Source: GCA-2746795 sp964643965
GTDB lineage: Bacteria > Chloroflexota > Anaerolineae > Promineifilales > Promineifilaceae
NCBI GenBank assembly: GCA_964643965.1
Contig: CAZXVH010000061.1
Coordinates: 1 to 30,726 of the forward strand
Direction of reading: 5' to 3'
DNA: 30,726 nt
Numbering within the stretch: position 1 is the stretch's first letter; each line of letters starts with the position of its first letter. Of the stretch, positions 1 to 7,034 are shown one piece after another. The notes beneath the pieces were generated by a model. It saw only the letters and a program-made list of their open reading frames with translations, was not told where the DNA came from and made no database searches. The position numbers and the translations under genes were made by a program.

Positions 1-602
1 TGCCCCATAATATCGGCAAAGTCAGCGGCATAGGACGCCTCTTCCGTAAACGTCTCTTCCAAATCCAACACAAAGGGCGCAATGGGGCGCAGCCCGGTGA
101 GATGGCCTACCAACTGCGCCAGGTTCGCCACCGGAATCACTTCCACGTCAGGCAGCAGCGCCGCTTCACCGGCATCTTCGGCCGGCACAAACACACGTAC
201 AAAACCCAAACGACGGGCCAGCGCCGTCATCGACAAAATGCCTTTGGTGTGCCGCGCTGCGCCATCCAACGATAGTTCGCCAATAAACAAGGCTCCTTCC
301 AGCTTTTCCGGCCATACTTGCTGAGAGGCCGCCAACACGCCCACGGCAATGGGTAAATCATAAGCCGGCCCCTCTTTACGCAAATCGGCCGGCGCCAGAT
401 TGACGGTGATGCGCTTGTTGGTGGGAAAGGTGAAGCCGCTGTTCTTAATGGCTGAATGCACCCGATCTCGGCTTTCGCGCACGGCCGCATCGGGCAGGCC
501 GACCAAATTAAACGCCGGGCCACCGCGGATGATGTCTACTTCGACATCGACCGTCTCCGCATCTAAGCCCACAATGGCGCAGCTCATCACTTTAGCTAAC
601 AT
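1..602 (-). CDS. comM: ComM/YifB-family Mg-chelatase-like AAA ATPase, N-terminal part (runs off the window)
   Basis: The reading frame starts at ATG 602-600 and is open to the window edge, giving about 200 residues. It begins MLAKVMSCAIVGLDAE and continues with VGLPDAAVRESRDRV, NLAPADLRKEGPAYDLPIA and FIGELSLDG. These are hallmarks of the N-terminal ChlI domain of the YifB/ComM family. ComM is a hexameric helicase-like AAA+ ATPase that promotes branch migration during natural transformation in Proteobacteria; its role in other phyla is less clear. The Walker A/B ATPase core would lie beyond position 1 and is not seen. The gene is the third of a tight minus-strand run, starting 5 bases after the stop of the membrane-protein gene. 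The family call is firm, the role in this organism is inferred. Confidence 0.93.
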   Translation of the reverse strand, partial: MLAKVMSCAIVGLDAETVDVEVDIIRGGPAFNLVGLPDAAVRESRDRVHSAIKNSGFTFPTNKRITVNLAPADLRKEGPAYDLPIAVGVLAASQQVWPEKLEGALFIGELSLDGAARHTKGILSMTALARRLGFVRVFVPAEDAGEAALLPDVEVIPVANLAQLVGHLTGLRPIAPFVLDLEETFTEEASYAADFADIMG

Positions 603-607
603 AGCAG

Positions 608-937
608 CTACTCCGCGGCCTCGCTTTGACGGCCAGCCAGCCATATGGCGCCCAAAAAGAGCAGGGAGAAACCCACAAAAAAGCCCGTCATAACGCCTAC
701 GCCCACCCACACAGCGGGCCAAACTGTCTGATAAAAGAGGAAAGAAGCGGCCAGCGCCACCAGCCCCACAAACCCGAGCGCTCCGGTTATGAGCAGCATA
801 CAACCGGGCAAGTGGGCTTCGTCTTCCTCACCACGTCGGCGGCGGGACAAAAAATAGTCAACGACCGCGCCTAAAACGGCGGATACCAGGCCGATACCCA
901 CGCCTATTAGAAGAAGTTGCATGTTTTCATTTAGCAA
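608..937 (-). CDS. Small membrane protein of unknown function
   Basis: I do not recognise a family. From the chosen start the product is about 109 residues. A hydrophobic N-terminal helix (MQLLLIGVGIGLVSAVLGAVV) is followed by a basic/acidic stretch (SRRRRGEEDEAHLPG) and two more hydrophobic helices, so three membrane segments are likely. The start is uncertain. The frame opens at GTG 964, which overlaps the stop of the upstream regulator, and ATG codons lie at 949 and 922. A GGAGG lies 5 bases before TTG 937, so I prefer TTG 937. The gene lies between the GAF regulator and comM, with almost no spacing on either side, so it is probably co-transcribed with both. Confidence 0.7.
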   Translation of the reverse strand: MLNENMQLLLIGVGIGLVSAVLGAVVDYFLSRRRRGEEDEAHLPGCMLLITGALGFVGLVALAASFLFYQTVWPAVWVGVGVMTGFFVGFSLLFLGAIWLAGRQSEAAE

Positions 938-960
938 AACAGCCTCCATGAAGAACCAAA

Positions 961-2433
961 TCACTCAATTGATGCGCCGTCTTTTTCCGCTGCTATCTCA
1001 CCAAAACGCAACGCATTGGAAACGGCCGTTGCCACCGCCGCCGCCAAAGATAAAGCCTTTTCCACATCCTGGTCATCAAAATCACTGTTCTGTTTATTCA
1101 ATAACTGCATCGCCCCCACCACCTTCCCGCCAAAAAGCAACGGCACACAAAGCAGCGATTGCGTCTTAAACCCGGTGCGAAAGTCCACATCACGATAATG
1201 CAAGGGGTGCGATGGCGCATCATTGGTATAAACCCAGCGGCCGGTTTGCGCCACATGGCCCACAAAACCTTCCCCCAGGGGCACTTCCACCCGGTTCAAT
1301 ATTTCCAAAGGCGTCCCCACATTGGCCAACACCCGCAAGATGTCTTTGGCCTCATCTAACCACCACAATGAAGCCGCTTCAATATTCCAGCTAGAATGCA
1401 CATATCCAATCGTTAGCCGCACCACTTCATCCAAATCCAGGGTAGAAGTGACTGTTTGGGTGATGTCGATAAGGGTATTCAACTCCTTGATGCGTACCGC
1501 CAACGCTCTATCGGCCGCCTGGAAAACACGGGCATTTTCCAAAGCAATCGCGGCATAATCCCCCAAAAAAGAGAGCAAAAACTCATCCCGCTTGCTAAAC
1601 GCCCGAAACGTCACCCGATTACTAACGCCCAAGACGCCCAATGTCACCCCACGCAATTTGAGCGGCACATACAGGATAGACTGCGCCAAATAATCTGTTT
1701 TAACCTTCACCCCTTTACTGGAAAACTCCGACAGGCGCACCGGTTGACCTAAAGACATCACCTTGCCTAAATGGGTTTCGGCGTCCAAAGCAATCCATTG
1801 AGGACACGCCACAGAAAGGCTCTGTTGATCATACACTTGCAGCTCCGTACCGGCTTCATTGGCTAACCAAATGTGGCTTTCTTCCGCATTCGTCAGGTAA
1901 GTGGCCGCTTCTAATACACGCCCCAGCACATCGTCTACGCTTAACAGAGAGGTGATGGCCTTGCCAATATTAAACAAGGTATTCATCTCATGCGTTTGAC
2001 GGCTCATTTCTACTTTGACGCGCCGCAAATTCTCTGCTAACTCCGCTTTATCATGCAGCAGTCGCGTTTCTACCAGCGCCCGGTCAATGGTATCAATTAC
2101 TTCATCCACCGTAAATGGCTTTATCAAATAATCCTTAGCGCCTAAACGAAACGCCTCAATGGCGCTTAACTCAGAGCCATACCCCGTCATTAAAATGACA
2201 GGCGTACTGATAGATTCTTTCGCCATTTGCTGGAGGACATCAATCCCTGTCATTTCAGGCAAATGAAAGTCTAACATAACCAGGTCTGGCTTCTTTTCAC
2301 GAATATATGCCAGCCCCGTTTGCCCATCGAAGGCGTGCAGGGTGTTATAGCCAAAGGTGGGCAGCACATATTCCGTGAGATGTTTGACAATTTCTCGACT
2401 GTCATCAATGATCAGAATACGTTCACTACTCAT
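961..2433 (-). CDS. Response regulator with REC and two GAF domains, no output domain
   Basis: The 490-residue protein starts with a receiver domain (about 3-120). Visible are the acidic pair D10/D11, the phospho-acceptor D55 in VMLDFHLPEMTG, T83 and K105 in YLIKP. A short helical linker (about 125-155) leads into two GAF domains, about 165-305 and 315-480, with typical VPLKLRG/VPLLFGG and ALENAR-like segments. I see no histidine kinase, DNA-binding, GGDEF or other effector module, so it probably works by protein contact, perhaps relaying phosphorylation and small-ligand or redox signals to a partner. ATG 2433 is the natural start, since MSSERILIIDD is typical for a receiver N terminus. Its stop overlaps the possible GTG start of the next gene. 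Confidence 0.9.
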   Translation of the reverse strand: MSSERILIIDDSREIVKHLTEYVLPTFGYNTLHAFDGQTGLAYIREKKPDLVMLDFHLPEMTGIDVLQQMAKESISTPVILMTGYGSELSAIEAFRLGAKDYLIKPFTVDEVIDTIDRALVETRLLHDKAELAENLRRVKVEMSRQTHEMNTLFNIGKAITSLLSVDDVLGRVLEAATYLTNAEESHIWLANEAGTELQVYDQQSLSVACPQWIALDAETHLGKVMSLGQPVRLSEFSSKGVKVKTDYLAQSILYVPLKLRGVTLGVLGVSNRVTFRAFSKRDEFLLSFLGDYAAIALENARVFQAADRALAVRIKELNTLIDITQTVTSTLDLDEVVRLTIGYVHSSWNIEAASLWWLDEAKDILRVLANVGTPLEILNRVEVPLGEGFVGHVAQTGRWVYTNDAPSHPLHYRDVDFRTGFKTQSLLCVPLLFGGKVVGAMQLLNKQNSDFDDQDVEKALSLAAAVATAVSNALRFGEIAAEKDGASIE

Positions 2434-2606
2434 TTGCTTTTTCTCTGCTGCTGAATAAAAGGCACATAAGGCGCTGGTGTCACTGCGAATCGTGGCTTTC
2501 TGTTTTGTTCAATACAGTTAAATAAGTGACCAACCTTCATAAATTCTGCCTGTCATACTTATCTTTGGGGCTTACCATAACGGATTATAACATAGGCTGG
2601 CACATC

Positions 2607-2634
2607 TTGACACGCCGGAGGCAGAGAATATAAT
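2607..2634 (+). promoter_or_regulatory. Consensus sigma-70-type promoter of hutU, apparently leaderless
   Basis: A perfect -35 TTGACA (2607-2612) and a perfect -10 TATAAT (2629-2634) are separated by 16 bases. The hutU ATG begins only 7 bases after the last T of the -10, so transcription would start at or next to the start codon. The nearest GGAGG is about 18 bases from the ATG and lies inside the promoter spacer, so it would not be in the mRNA. The rest of the 207-base divergent intergenic region holds no other clear signal. Confidence 0.75.
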
Positions 2635-2640
2635 CCACCT

Positions 2641-4287
2641 ATGACACGAATAATCCATTCCCCCACTGGTCTCGAACTGCATTGTAAAGGCTGGCTGCAA
2701 GAAGCAGCTTATCGTATGATCCAAAATAACCTGGACCCCGAAGTCGCCGGCGATCCAGAAAACCTCATCGTCTATGGCGGCCGGGGCAAGGCCGCCCGGA
2801 ACTGGGAAGCGTATGATGCTATTTTGAGCAGCTTGCGCGACCTGGAAAATGACGAGACGCTGATGATACAAAGCGGCAAGCCGGTGGCGGTTTTCCGGAC
2901 TCACGCTGACGCCCCTCGCGTTTTAATTGCCAATTCCAATATTGTGCCGCATTGGGCCACCCAGGAAAATTTTGACAAGTGGGAAGCTGAAGGGCTGATC
3001 ATGTACGGGCAAATGACGGCCGGTAGTTGGATTTATATTGGCACCCAGGGCATTTTGCAAGGCACGTTTGAAACGTTCGCCGAGGCCGCCAAACAAGCGG
3101 GCTGGCCTTCCCTTAAAGGCAAATGGGTGCTCACCGCCGGTTTGGGCGAGATGGGCGGCGCCCAACCGTTGGCTGTCACCATGAATGGCGGCGTGGGCCT
3201 GGTGGTGGAGGTGGATGAATGGCGGGCAAAGCGCCGTCTCAGCCACCATTACATTGATGAGGTGGCGGAAACATTAGACGAAGCGCTGGAGCGGGTGCAG
3301 CATTTTGTGCAGCGGGGCGAAGCCCGCTCTATTGGCCTGATCGATAATGCAGCGGCCGTTTTCCCTGAGTTGTTAAAGCGGGGCCTGATTCCCGATATTG
3401 TCACCGACCAGACCTCGGCGCATGATTATTTGGCTTATTTTCCCCACCACCTGAGTTTTGAAAACGGCCGTTCCTTGCGTGAAGCAGACCCGGCTGAATT
3501 CACTCGTCTATCCACTCAGTCGATGGCCCAACAATGCGCCGCCATGGTCGAATTTCAAAAGCGCGGAGCTATCGTCTTTGATTACGGCAATAATTTACGC
3601 CAACGCGCTTACGACGCCGGCGTCGAAGACGCTTTCAGTTATCCCGGCTTTGTACCCGCCTACATTCGTCCCCAATTTTGTGAAGGCAAAGGCCCCTTCC
3701 GCTGGGTCGCTCTGAGCGGTGACCCCGAAGATATTTACGCCACAGATCGCGCCATCCTGGAACTATTCCCCCAAAACAAATCGCTCCATCGGTGGATTAA
3801 CATGGCTCAAGAACAGGTGCAGTTCCAAGGTTTACCGGCGCGAATTTGCTGGCTGGGGTACGGAGAACGGGCCAAAGCGGGCCTCAAATTTAATGAGATG
3901 GTGGCCAAGGGTGAAGTCAAAGCCCCTCTGGTTATCGGCCGTGACCACCTGGACGCTGGCTCTGTGGCCAGCCCCAACCGGGAAACTGAAAATATGCTTG
4001 ACGGCTCCGACGCCATTGCTGATTGGCCGATCCTCAACGCCTTGATCAACACCGCCAACGGCGCTACCTGGGTCAGCTTCCATCACGGCGGCGGCGTCGG
4101 CATTGGCTATAGCCTGCACGCCGGCATTGTCATTGTAGCGGATGGCTCCCCGGAAGCGGCCGTCCGCCTGCAACGGGTGCTGACCTCAGACCCGGGCATG
4201 GGCGTGGTCCGTCATGTAGACGCCGGTTATCCGCGAGCCATTGCAGTGGCCAAAGAACGCGGCGTCAAAATACCCATGATGAAATAA
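2641..4287 (+). CDS. hutU: Urocanate hydratase (urocanase)
   Basis: The 548-residue protein has the normal length of bacterial urocanase. This NAD-dependent cytosolic enzyme converts urocanate to 4-imidazolone-5-propanoate, the second step of histidine degradation. Recognisable blocks are VYGGRGKAARNW near residue 45, MTAGSWIYIGTQGI near 125, TAGLGEMGGAQPLA near 165, TDQTSAHD near 260 and FQGLPARICWLGYGERAKAG near 397. C403 in ARICWLG corresponds to the conserved active-site cysteine of the family. WVSFHHGGGVGIGYSLHAG near residue 475 completes the NAD site. No hutH, hutI or hutG is in the window, so the gene is an orphan here and the rest of the pathway must be elsewhere. It faces away from the GAF regulator; regulation by that protein would be speculation. 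Confidence 0.97.
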   Translation: MTRIIHSPTGLELHCKGWLQEAAYRMIQNNLDPEVAGDPENLIVYGGRGKAARNWEAYDAILSSLRDLENDETLMIQSGKPVAVFRTHADAPRVLIANSNIVPHWATQENFDKWEAEGLIMYGQMTAGSWIYIGTQGILQGTFETFAEAAKQAGWPSLKGKWVLTAGLGEMGGAQPLAVTMNGGVGLVVEVDEWRAKRRLSHHYIDEVAETLDEALERVQHFVQRGEARSIGLIDNAAAVFPELLKRGLIPDIVTDQTSAHDYLAYFPHHLSFENGRSLREADPAEFTRLSTQSMAQQCAAMVEFQKRGAIVFDYGNNLRQRAYDAGVEDAFSYPGFVPAYIRPQFCEGKGPFRWVALSGDPEDIYATDRAILELFPQNKSLHRWINMAQEQVQFQGLPARICWLGYGERAKAGLKFNEMVAKGEVKAPLVIGRDHLDAGSVASPNRETENMLDGSDAIADWPILNALINTANGATWVSFHHGGGVGIGYSLHAGIVIVADGSPEAAVRLQRVLTSDPGMGVVRHVDAGYPRAIAVAKERGVKIPMMK

Positions 4288-4305
4288 TTAGAAGACCAAC
4301 TTCAC

Positions 4306-4983
4306 TCAATTCCCCTCTTCCTCTTCACCGATTAAGCGCTGCTTCATTTGGGACGCCTGGAACTGTACCGAATAATTGAGCATGTACCAGACCCCCTTCC
4401 AGGTATCAGGGTCCAGCCAATCTTCTCGACTTGCTCCCTCAAAATTCGCCATCAAATCTTTGGCAATATCCGGGGCAAACTTATCCACATTTGCCTTCAT
4501 AAACTTCAGCATGGTATCGGGTTGCAACCGGGCGGGCAGACTTTCATGCACCTTCTCTCGCGCCTGCCCGGCCTGGAATCGAGCCGAATAGCTGAGCATA
4601 TAGGCCATACCTTTCCACGTTTCCAGGTCCATGGCGTCTTCCACCGTCATGCCTTCAAAGCTTTCCAATATGCCTAACTGTACATCCGGGGTGAGGCGGT
4701 CCACCATATCACGCATCAAAGTCAACATGCGCAGCGGATAATCCGATATGGAAGAATCTCTGGGCTTCTCTACCACCAGGGTGCTTTTCAAATCGGCCAC
4801 CAATCCATCCAATTCTCCCACCAATTCTCCCAACCGATCCATAGAGTCTGCATCCGCCTTAACAGTGGTTTTTACCAATTTCTGGTGGAGATGGCAATAG
4901 GCTGAATCCGGCCTGGCATAATTTTTACACTGGCGGCCTGATTTTGTCACAGCCATACATTGAACCATAATATCCTTGTCCAT
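4306..4983 (-). CDS. Hypothetical protein with N-terminal Cys/His knuckle and a duplicated helical domain
   Basis: About 225 residues. Near the N terminus, CMAVTKSGRQCKNYARP is followed by YCHLHQ, a pattern (C-x7-C-x10-C-x2-H) seen in short predicted zinc-binding knuckles. The remainder holds two copies of a domain of about 65 residues. Each runs from a helix rich in L, M and V through FEG and a D-x-x-TWKG-x-x-YML motif to YS-x-x-FQA. The copies lie at about residues 90-150 and 160-222. I know no function for it. I chose ATG 4983 because AAGGGAGG lies 9 bases upstream; the frame extends to TTG 4992, which abuts that ribosome-binding site. It diverges from the phasin genes, so a link to granules is possible but only inferred. 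Confidence 0.75.
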   Translation of the reverse strand: MDKDIMVQCMAVTKSGRQCKNYARPDSAYCHLHQKLVKTTVKADADSMDRLGELVGELDGLVADLKSTLVVEKPRDSSISDYPLRMLTLMRDMVDRLTPDVQLGILESFEGMTVEDAMDLETWKGMAYMLSYSARFQAGQAREKVHESLPARLQPDTMLKFMKANVDKFAPDIAKDLMANFEGASREDWLDPDTWKGVWYMLNYSVQFQASQMKQRLIGEEEEGN

Positions 4984-5086
4984 AACCAACAACCTCCCTT
5001 CAAATCTTATTAAGAATATTTATCAAACCGAGATAAGCGGCTTTCAACAAGCGGCGTCTCCCGGCTATGTTTTGAGCAGCGCGATT

Positions 5087-5092
5087 ATTATA
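5087..5092 (-). promoter_or_regulatory. Possible -10 element for the knuckle-repeat gene
   Basis: Read on the minus strand, TATAAT lies about 105 bases upstream of the start at 4983, with no strong -35 at 16-18 bases. The stretch 4984-5180 is otherwise featureless apart from this box and the AAGGGAGG ribosome-binding site at about 4993-5000. Confidence 0.35.
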
Positions 5093-5180
5093 CCCTAAAC
5101 AATGCTATCCAGAACCCGGCCGACAAATGAGCGCTATTTGAGAAACAAGCGAACCCCTTCCCCCTCTGGTTGATTGGGTA

Positions 5181-5209
5181 TTGACACTCATGACGCACTG
5201 TGTTATATT
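5181..5209 (+). promoter_or_regulatory. Strong promoter of the first phasin gene
   Basis: TTGACA at 5181-5186 and TATATT at 5204-5209 are separated by 17 bases, and a TG dinucleotide at 5201-5202 gives an extended -10. This is close to the bacterial consensus and fits an abundant granule protein. Transcription should start near 5216, leaving a leader of about 75 bases that ends in the ribosome-binding site GGAGG at about 5280. Confidence 0.75.
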
Positions 5210-5232
5210 CCTTTTATGATGCACTGCGTCAT
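5190..5232 (+). promoter_or_regulatory. Pair of 17-bp palindromic operator candidates over the phasin promoter
   Basis: ATGACGCACTGTGTTAT (5190-5206) and ATGATGCACTGCGTCAT (5216-5232) match at 14 of 17 positions. Each is an imperfect palindrome of form ATGAYGCAnTGYRTYAT. The first fills the -35/-10 spacer and enters the -10; the second covers the predicted start of transcription. Their centres are 26 bp apart, about two and a half helical turns. PhaR proteins of other bacteria bind TGC-rich half sites and repress phasin genes, so the PhaR encoded at 6396 is the natural candidate. That assignment is an inference. Confidence 0.55.
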
Positions 5233-5289
5233 AAAAATAATCAATAAGCGCGAAGGCGCTCATAACAGTTAAATATTTGGAGGTTTAAC

Positions 5290-5682
5290 ATGGCAAAGCA
5301 AGCAACAGTTGAAGTGGCATTAGAAGAAAATGGCAATGGTTTACAGACGGTCGTCGTAGACAACGTACACAAACTCTTTTTGGTTGGTCTGGGCGCAGCG
5401 GCAATGGCTCAAGATGAATTGGTTAACCTGCTTGATAAATTTGTGGAGCAAGGCGAAAACACAGAAAAGAAAGCACGTGAATCTTTGAGCAAACTGGTGG
5501 AAAATCGCAAAAAAGATGTAGAAGACGCCAATAAACGCGCTGAAGATGAAGTAACGGCGCGCATGGAAAGCGCTTTGAACCGTTTCAACATCCCCAGCCG
5601 CACTGAAGTTAAAGACCTGGACAGCAAAATCACCAAATTGTCCAAGAAAGTCGACGAATTGAACAAAAAGGTCGTCGCTTAA
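5290..5682 (+). CDS. Phasin-like polyhydroxyalkanoate granule-associated protein (first copy)
   Basis: A 130-residue, highly charged helical protein. A short amphipathic/hydrophobic segment (VHKLFLVGLGAAAMAQDEL, about 26-44) precedes a long coiled-coil-like region. The C terminus has NIPSRTEVKDL (100-110) and heptads ending VDELNKKVVA. This order matches the phasin family of granule-surface proteins (PhaI/PhaF type), which coat PHA granules. GGAGG lies about 6 bases before the ATG. It shares its core pattern with the next gene and with the C-terminal half of PhaR, so the three are probably paralogous. No PHA synthase is in the window, so a granule role rests on the family and the PhaR neighbour. 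Confidence 0.82.
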   Translation: MAKQATVEVALEENGNGLQTVVVDNVHKLFLVGLGAAAMAQDELVNLLDKFVEQGENTEKKARESLSKLVENRKKDVEDANKRAEDEVTARMESALNRFNIPSRTEVKDLDSKITKLSKKVDELNKKVVA

Positions 5683-5740
5683 AAGTCGTCGCTTAAAAAT
5701 CGTCGCTTAAAAATCGTCGCTTAAAAATCGTCGCCTAATT
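5671..5740 (+). repeat. Five tandem 14-bp units across the stop codon of the first phasin gene
   Basis: The unit GTCGTCGCTTAAAA is repeated at 5671, 5685, 5699, 5713 and 5727, with A replacing the first G in the last three and a diverged final unit. The TAA of the first unit is the stop codon of the phasin gene. The unit is not a multiple of three and looks like slippage of the gene's own 3' end. Confidence 0.9.
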
Positions 5741-5769
5741 AAATTGGTAAGCAGTTACTCATTCAAGAA

Positions 5770-5796
5770 CTGACAGGTTTTTTAGAAACCTGTCAG
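5770..5796 (+). terminator. Perfect 11-bp hairpin between the two phasin genes
   Basis: CTGACAGGTTT pairs with AAACCTGTCAG around a 5-base loop. No T run follows; instead CTCTTAAAAAAG and the ribosome-binding site of the next gene come next. It could be an inefficient terminator, a processing site or an mRNA stabiliser that sets the ratio of the two phasins. Confidence 0.5.
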
Positions 5797-5818
5797 CTCT
5801 TAAAAAAGAAGGTGAAAC

Positions 5819-6199
5819 ATGGCCGAAATCGAGATTATTGAAGAAGAAAAAGTGGAAAGCGAATCCAATACCCTTTTAGAAGCGGTACGCCGGGTATTGA
5901 TGGCGAGCGTGGGCGCTGTAGTGCTGGCCCAAGAAGAGATTGAAGAGTTTGTCAACAAACTGATAGACCGCGGCGAAATTGCGGAACGTGATGGTCGCAA
6001 GCTCATCAATGATGTGGTTGAAAACCGTAAGAACAAAGCACAAGAGACGAAACAAACCACTCAGGAAGAATTTGACAAACGTCTGGAAGGTATTTTGGAA
6101 CGCCTCAATATTCCCACCAGAAGCGATATTGAAATGCTCAATGAGAAAGTTACAGAGTTAACAACGAAGGTAGAAGCGCTGAAGAAAAACTTGGCGTAA
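5819..6199 (+). CDS. Phasin-like granule-associated protein (second copy)
   Basis: A 126-residue acidic helical protein. After a charged N terminus it has LLEAVRRVLMASVGAVVLAQEEIEEFV (19-45), then LIDRGEIAERDGRKLINDVVENRKN (48-72). It ends in LERLNIPTRSDIEMLNEKV (93-111) and a short heptad tail. It aligns throughout with the product at 5290 and belongs to the same phasin family. AAGAAGGTG lies just upstream of ATG 5819. It sits 136 bases after the first copy, with the tandem repeat and hairpin between, and is followed by a strong terminator, so the two phasins form one transcription unit. Confidence 0.82.
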   Translation: MAEIEIIEEEKVESESNTLLEAVRRVLMASVGAVVLAQEEIEEFVNKLIDRGEIAERDGRKLINDVVENRKNKAQETKQTTQEEFDKRLEGILERLNIPTRSDIEMLNEKVTELTTKVEALKKNLA

Positions 6200-6292
6200 G
6201 TCTGCGCTTCAGTGGCGCTCTAGTAATAACTGCGTACTTCTTTGCTTTGAAGGTACGCCTGACACATCACTATACTCTGGGGACCAAGAGCT

Positions 6293-6335
6293 CAGGAGAA
6301 GGAAACGGCCGTTTCCTTCTCCTGTTTCTTTTTGC
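6293..6335 (+). terminator. Rho-independent terminator built on a 32-bp perfect palindrome
   Basis: Positions 6293-6324 form a gap-free perfect palindrome with arms of 16 bp, centred on CGGCCG, followed by TTTCTTTTT (6325-6333). The central AAACGGCCGTTT contains the iterated AACGGCCGTT motif of this genome. It ends the phasin unit before phaR. Confidence 0.88.
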
Positions 6336-6359
6336 ATCCAGGCCAATCCCGCCTATAAT
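6332..6359 (+). promoter_or_regulatory. Likely promoter of phaR
   Basis: TATAAT at 6354-6359 has a weak -35 TTGCAT at 6332-6337, spacer 16. It lies just downstream of the terminator, so phaR would have its own transcript with a leader of about 30 bases containing AGGAG. Confidence 0.5.
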
Positions 6360-6395
6360 CTCTTAATATTGCACTCGCCGACACAGGAGCTGGTT

Positions 6396-6989
6396 ATGCC
6401 CTTAATCAAACGATACCCAAACCGCAAACTCTATGACACAGAAGCTAAAAAATATATCACGCTGGAAGGTATCTCCGAGTTGATCCGCAACGGTGAAGAA
6501 GTGCAGGTGATCGATCACACCACAGAAGAGGATTTAACGGCCGTTACCCTCACCCAGATCATTTTCGAGCAAGAGAAGAAAAAAAGCGGCTTCCTCCCCA
6601 CCTCCGTCCTCACCGGCCTGGTTCGCTCCGGGGGCGAAACCCTCAACTCCCTGCGCCGCAGCCTCACCTCCCCGCTGGAATTGTTCACCCATGTAGACGT
6701 GGAAATAGATACCCGCCTGCGCGGGCTGGTAGAACGAGGCGAAATGGCAAAAGAAGACGCCAGCAAGCTTCGCGCCAAACTCCTGAGCGACGCCTTTCGC
6801 CTCTCGCCCAGTAAAAACGAAACTGGCAAAGAAGCCGCTGATGAAATAGACCTGGGAGCAATCGAACAGGCGGTGCGCGCTCGTGGCATTCCCACCAAAG
6901 AAGATGTCAATACCCTGGTAGACCAGCTTGACGCTCTCACTCAGAAAATCGACGCCCTCAGCCAGGAGATAAAACCGCCGGCCCCATAG
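6396..6989 (+). CDS. phaR: PhaR-type polyhydroxyalkanoate regulator with a phasin-like C-terminal half
   Basis: 197 residues from ATG 6396, which has AGGAG 6 bases upstream and gives the family N terminus MPLIKRYPNRKLYDT; an in-frame TTG at 6369 is less likely. Residues 2-62 form the PHB_acc_N DNA-binding domain (KRYPNRKLYDT, YITLEGISELIRNGE, VIDHTTEEDLT, LTQIIFEQE). PhaR proteins repress phasin genes and bind PHA granules, releasing DNA when polymer accumulates. The rest differs from what I expect of the family. LVERGEMAKEDASKL (111-125) and RARGIPTKEDVNTLVDQLD (161-179) plus a heptad tail match the same segments of the two phasins upstream. The gene sits between the phasin terminator and XdhC. 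The call is firm; the C-terminal relationship is by eye. Confidence 0.9.
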   Translation: MPLIKRYPNRKLYDTEAKKYITLEGISELIRNGEEVQVIDHTTEEDLTAVTLTQIIFEQEKKKSGFLPTSVLTGLVRSGGETLNSLRRSLTSPLELFTHVDVEIDTRLRGLVERGEMAKEDASKLRAKLLSDAFRLSPSKNETGKEAADEIDLGAIEQAVRARGIPTKEDVNTLVDQLDALTQKIDALSQEIKPPAP

Positions 6990-7034
6990 CCACTACCAAA
7001 CGGATGAATTGGCGGCAAGCAAAACAAAGCACAC

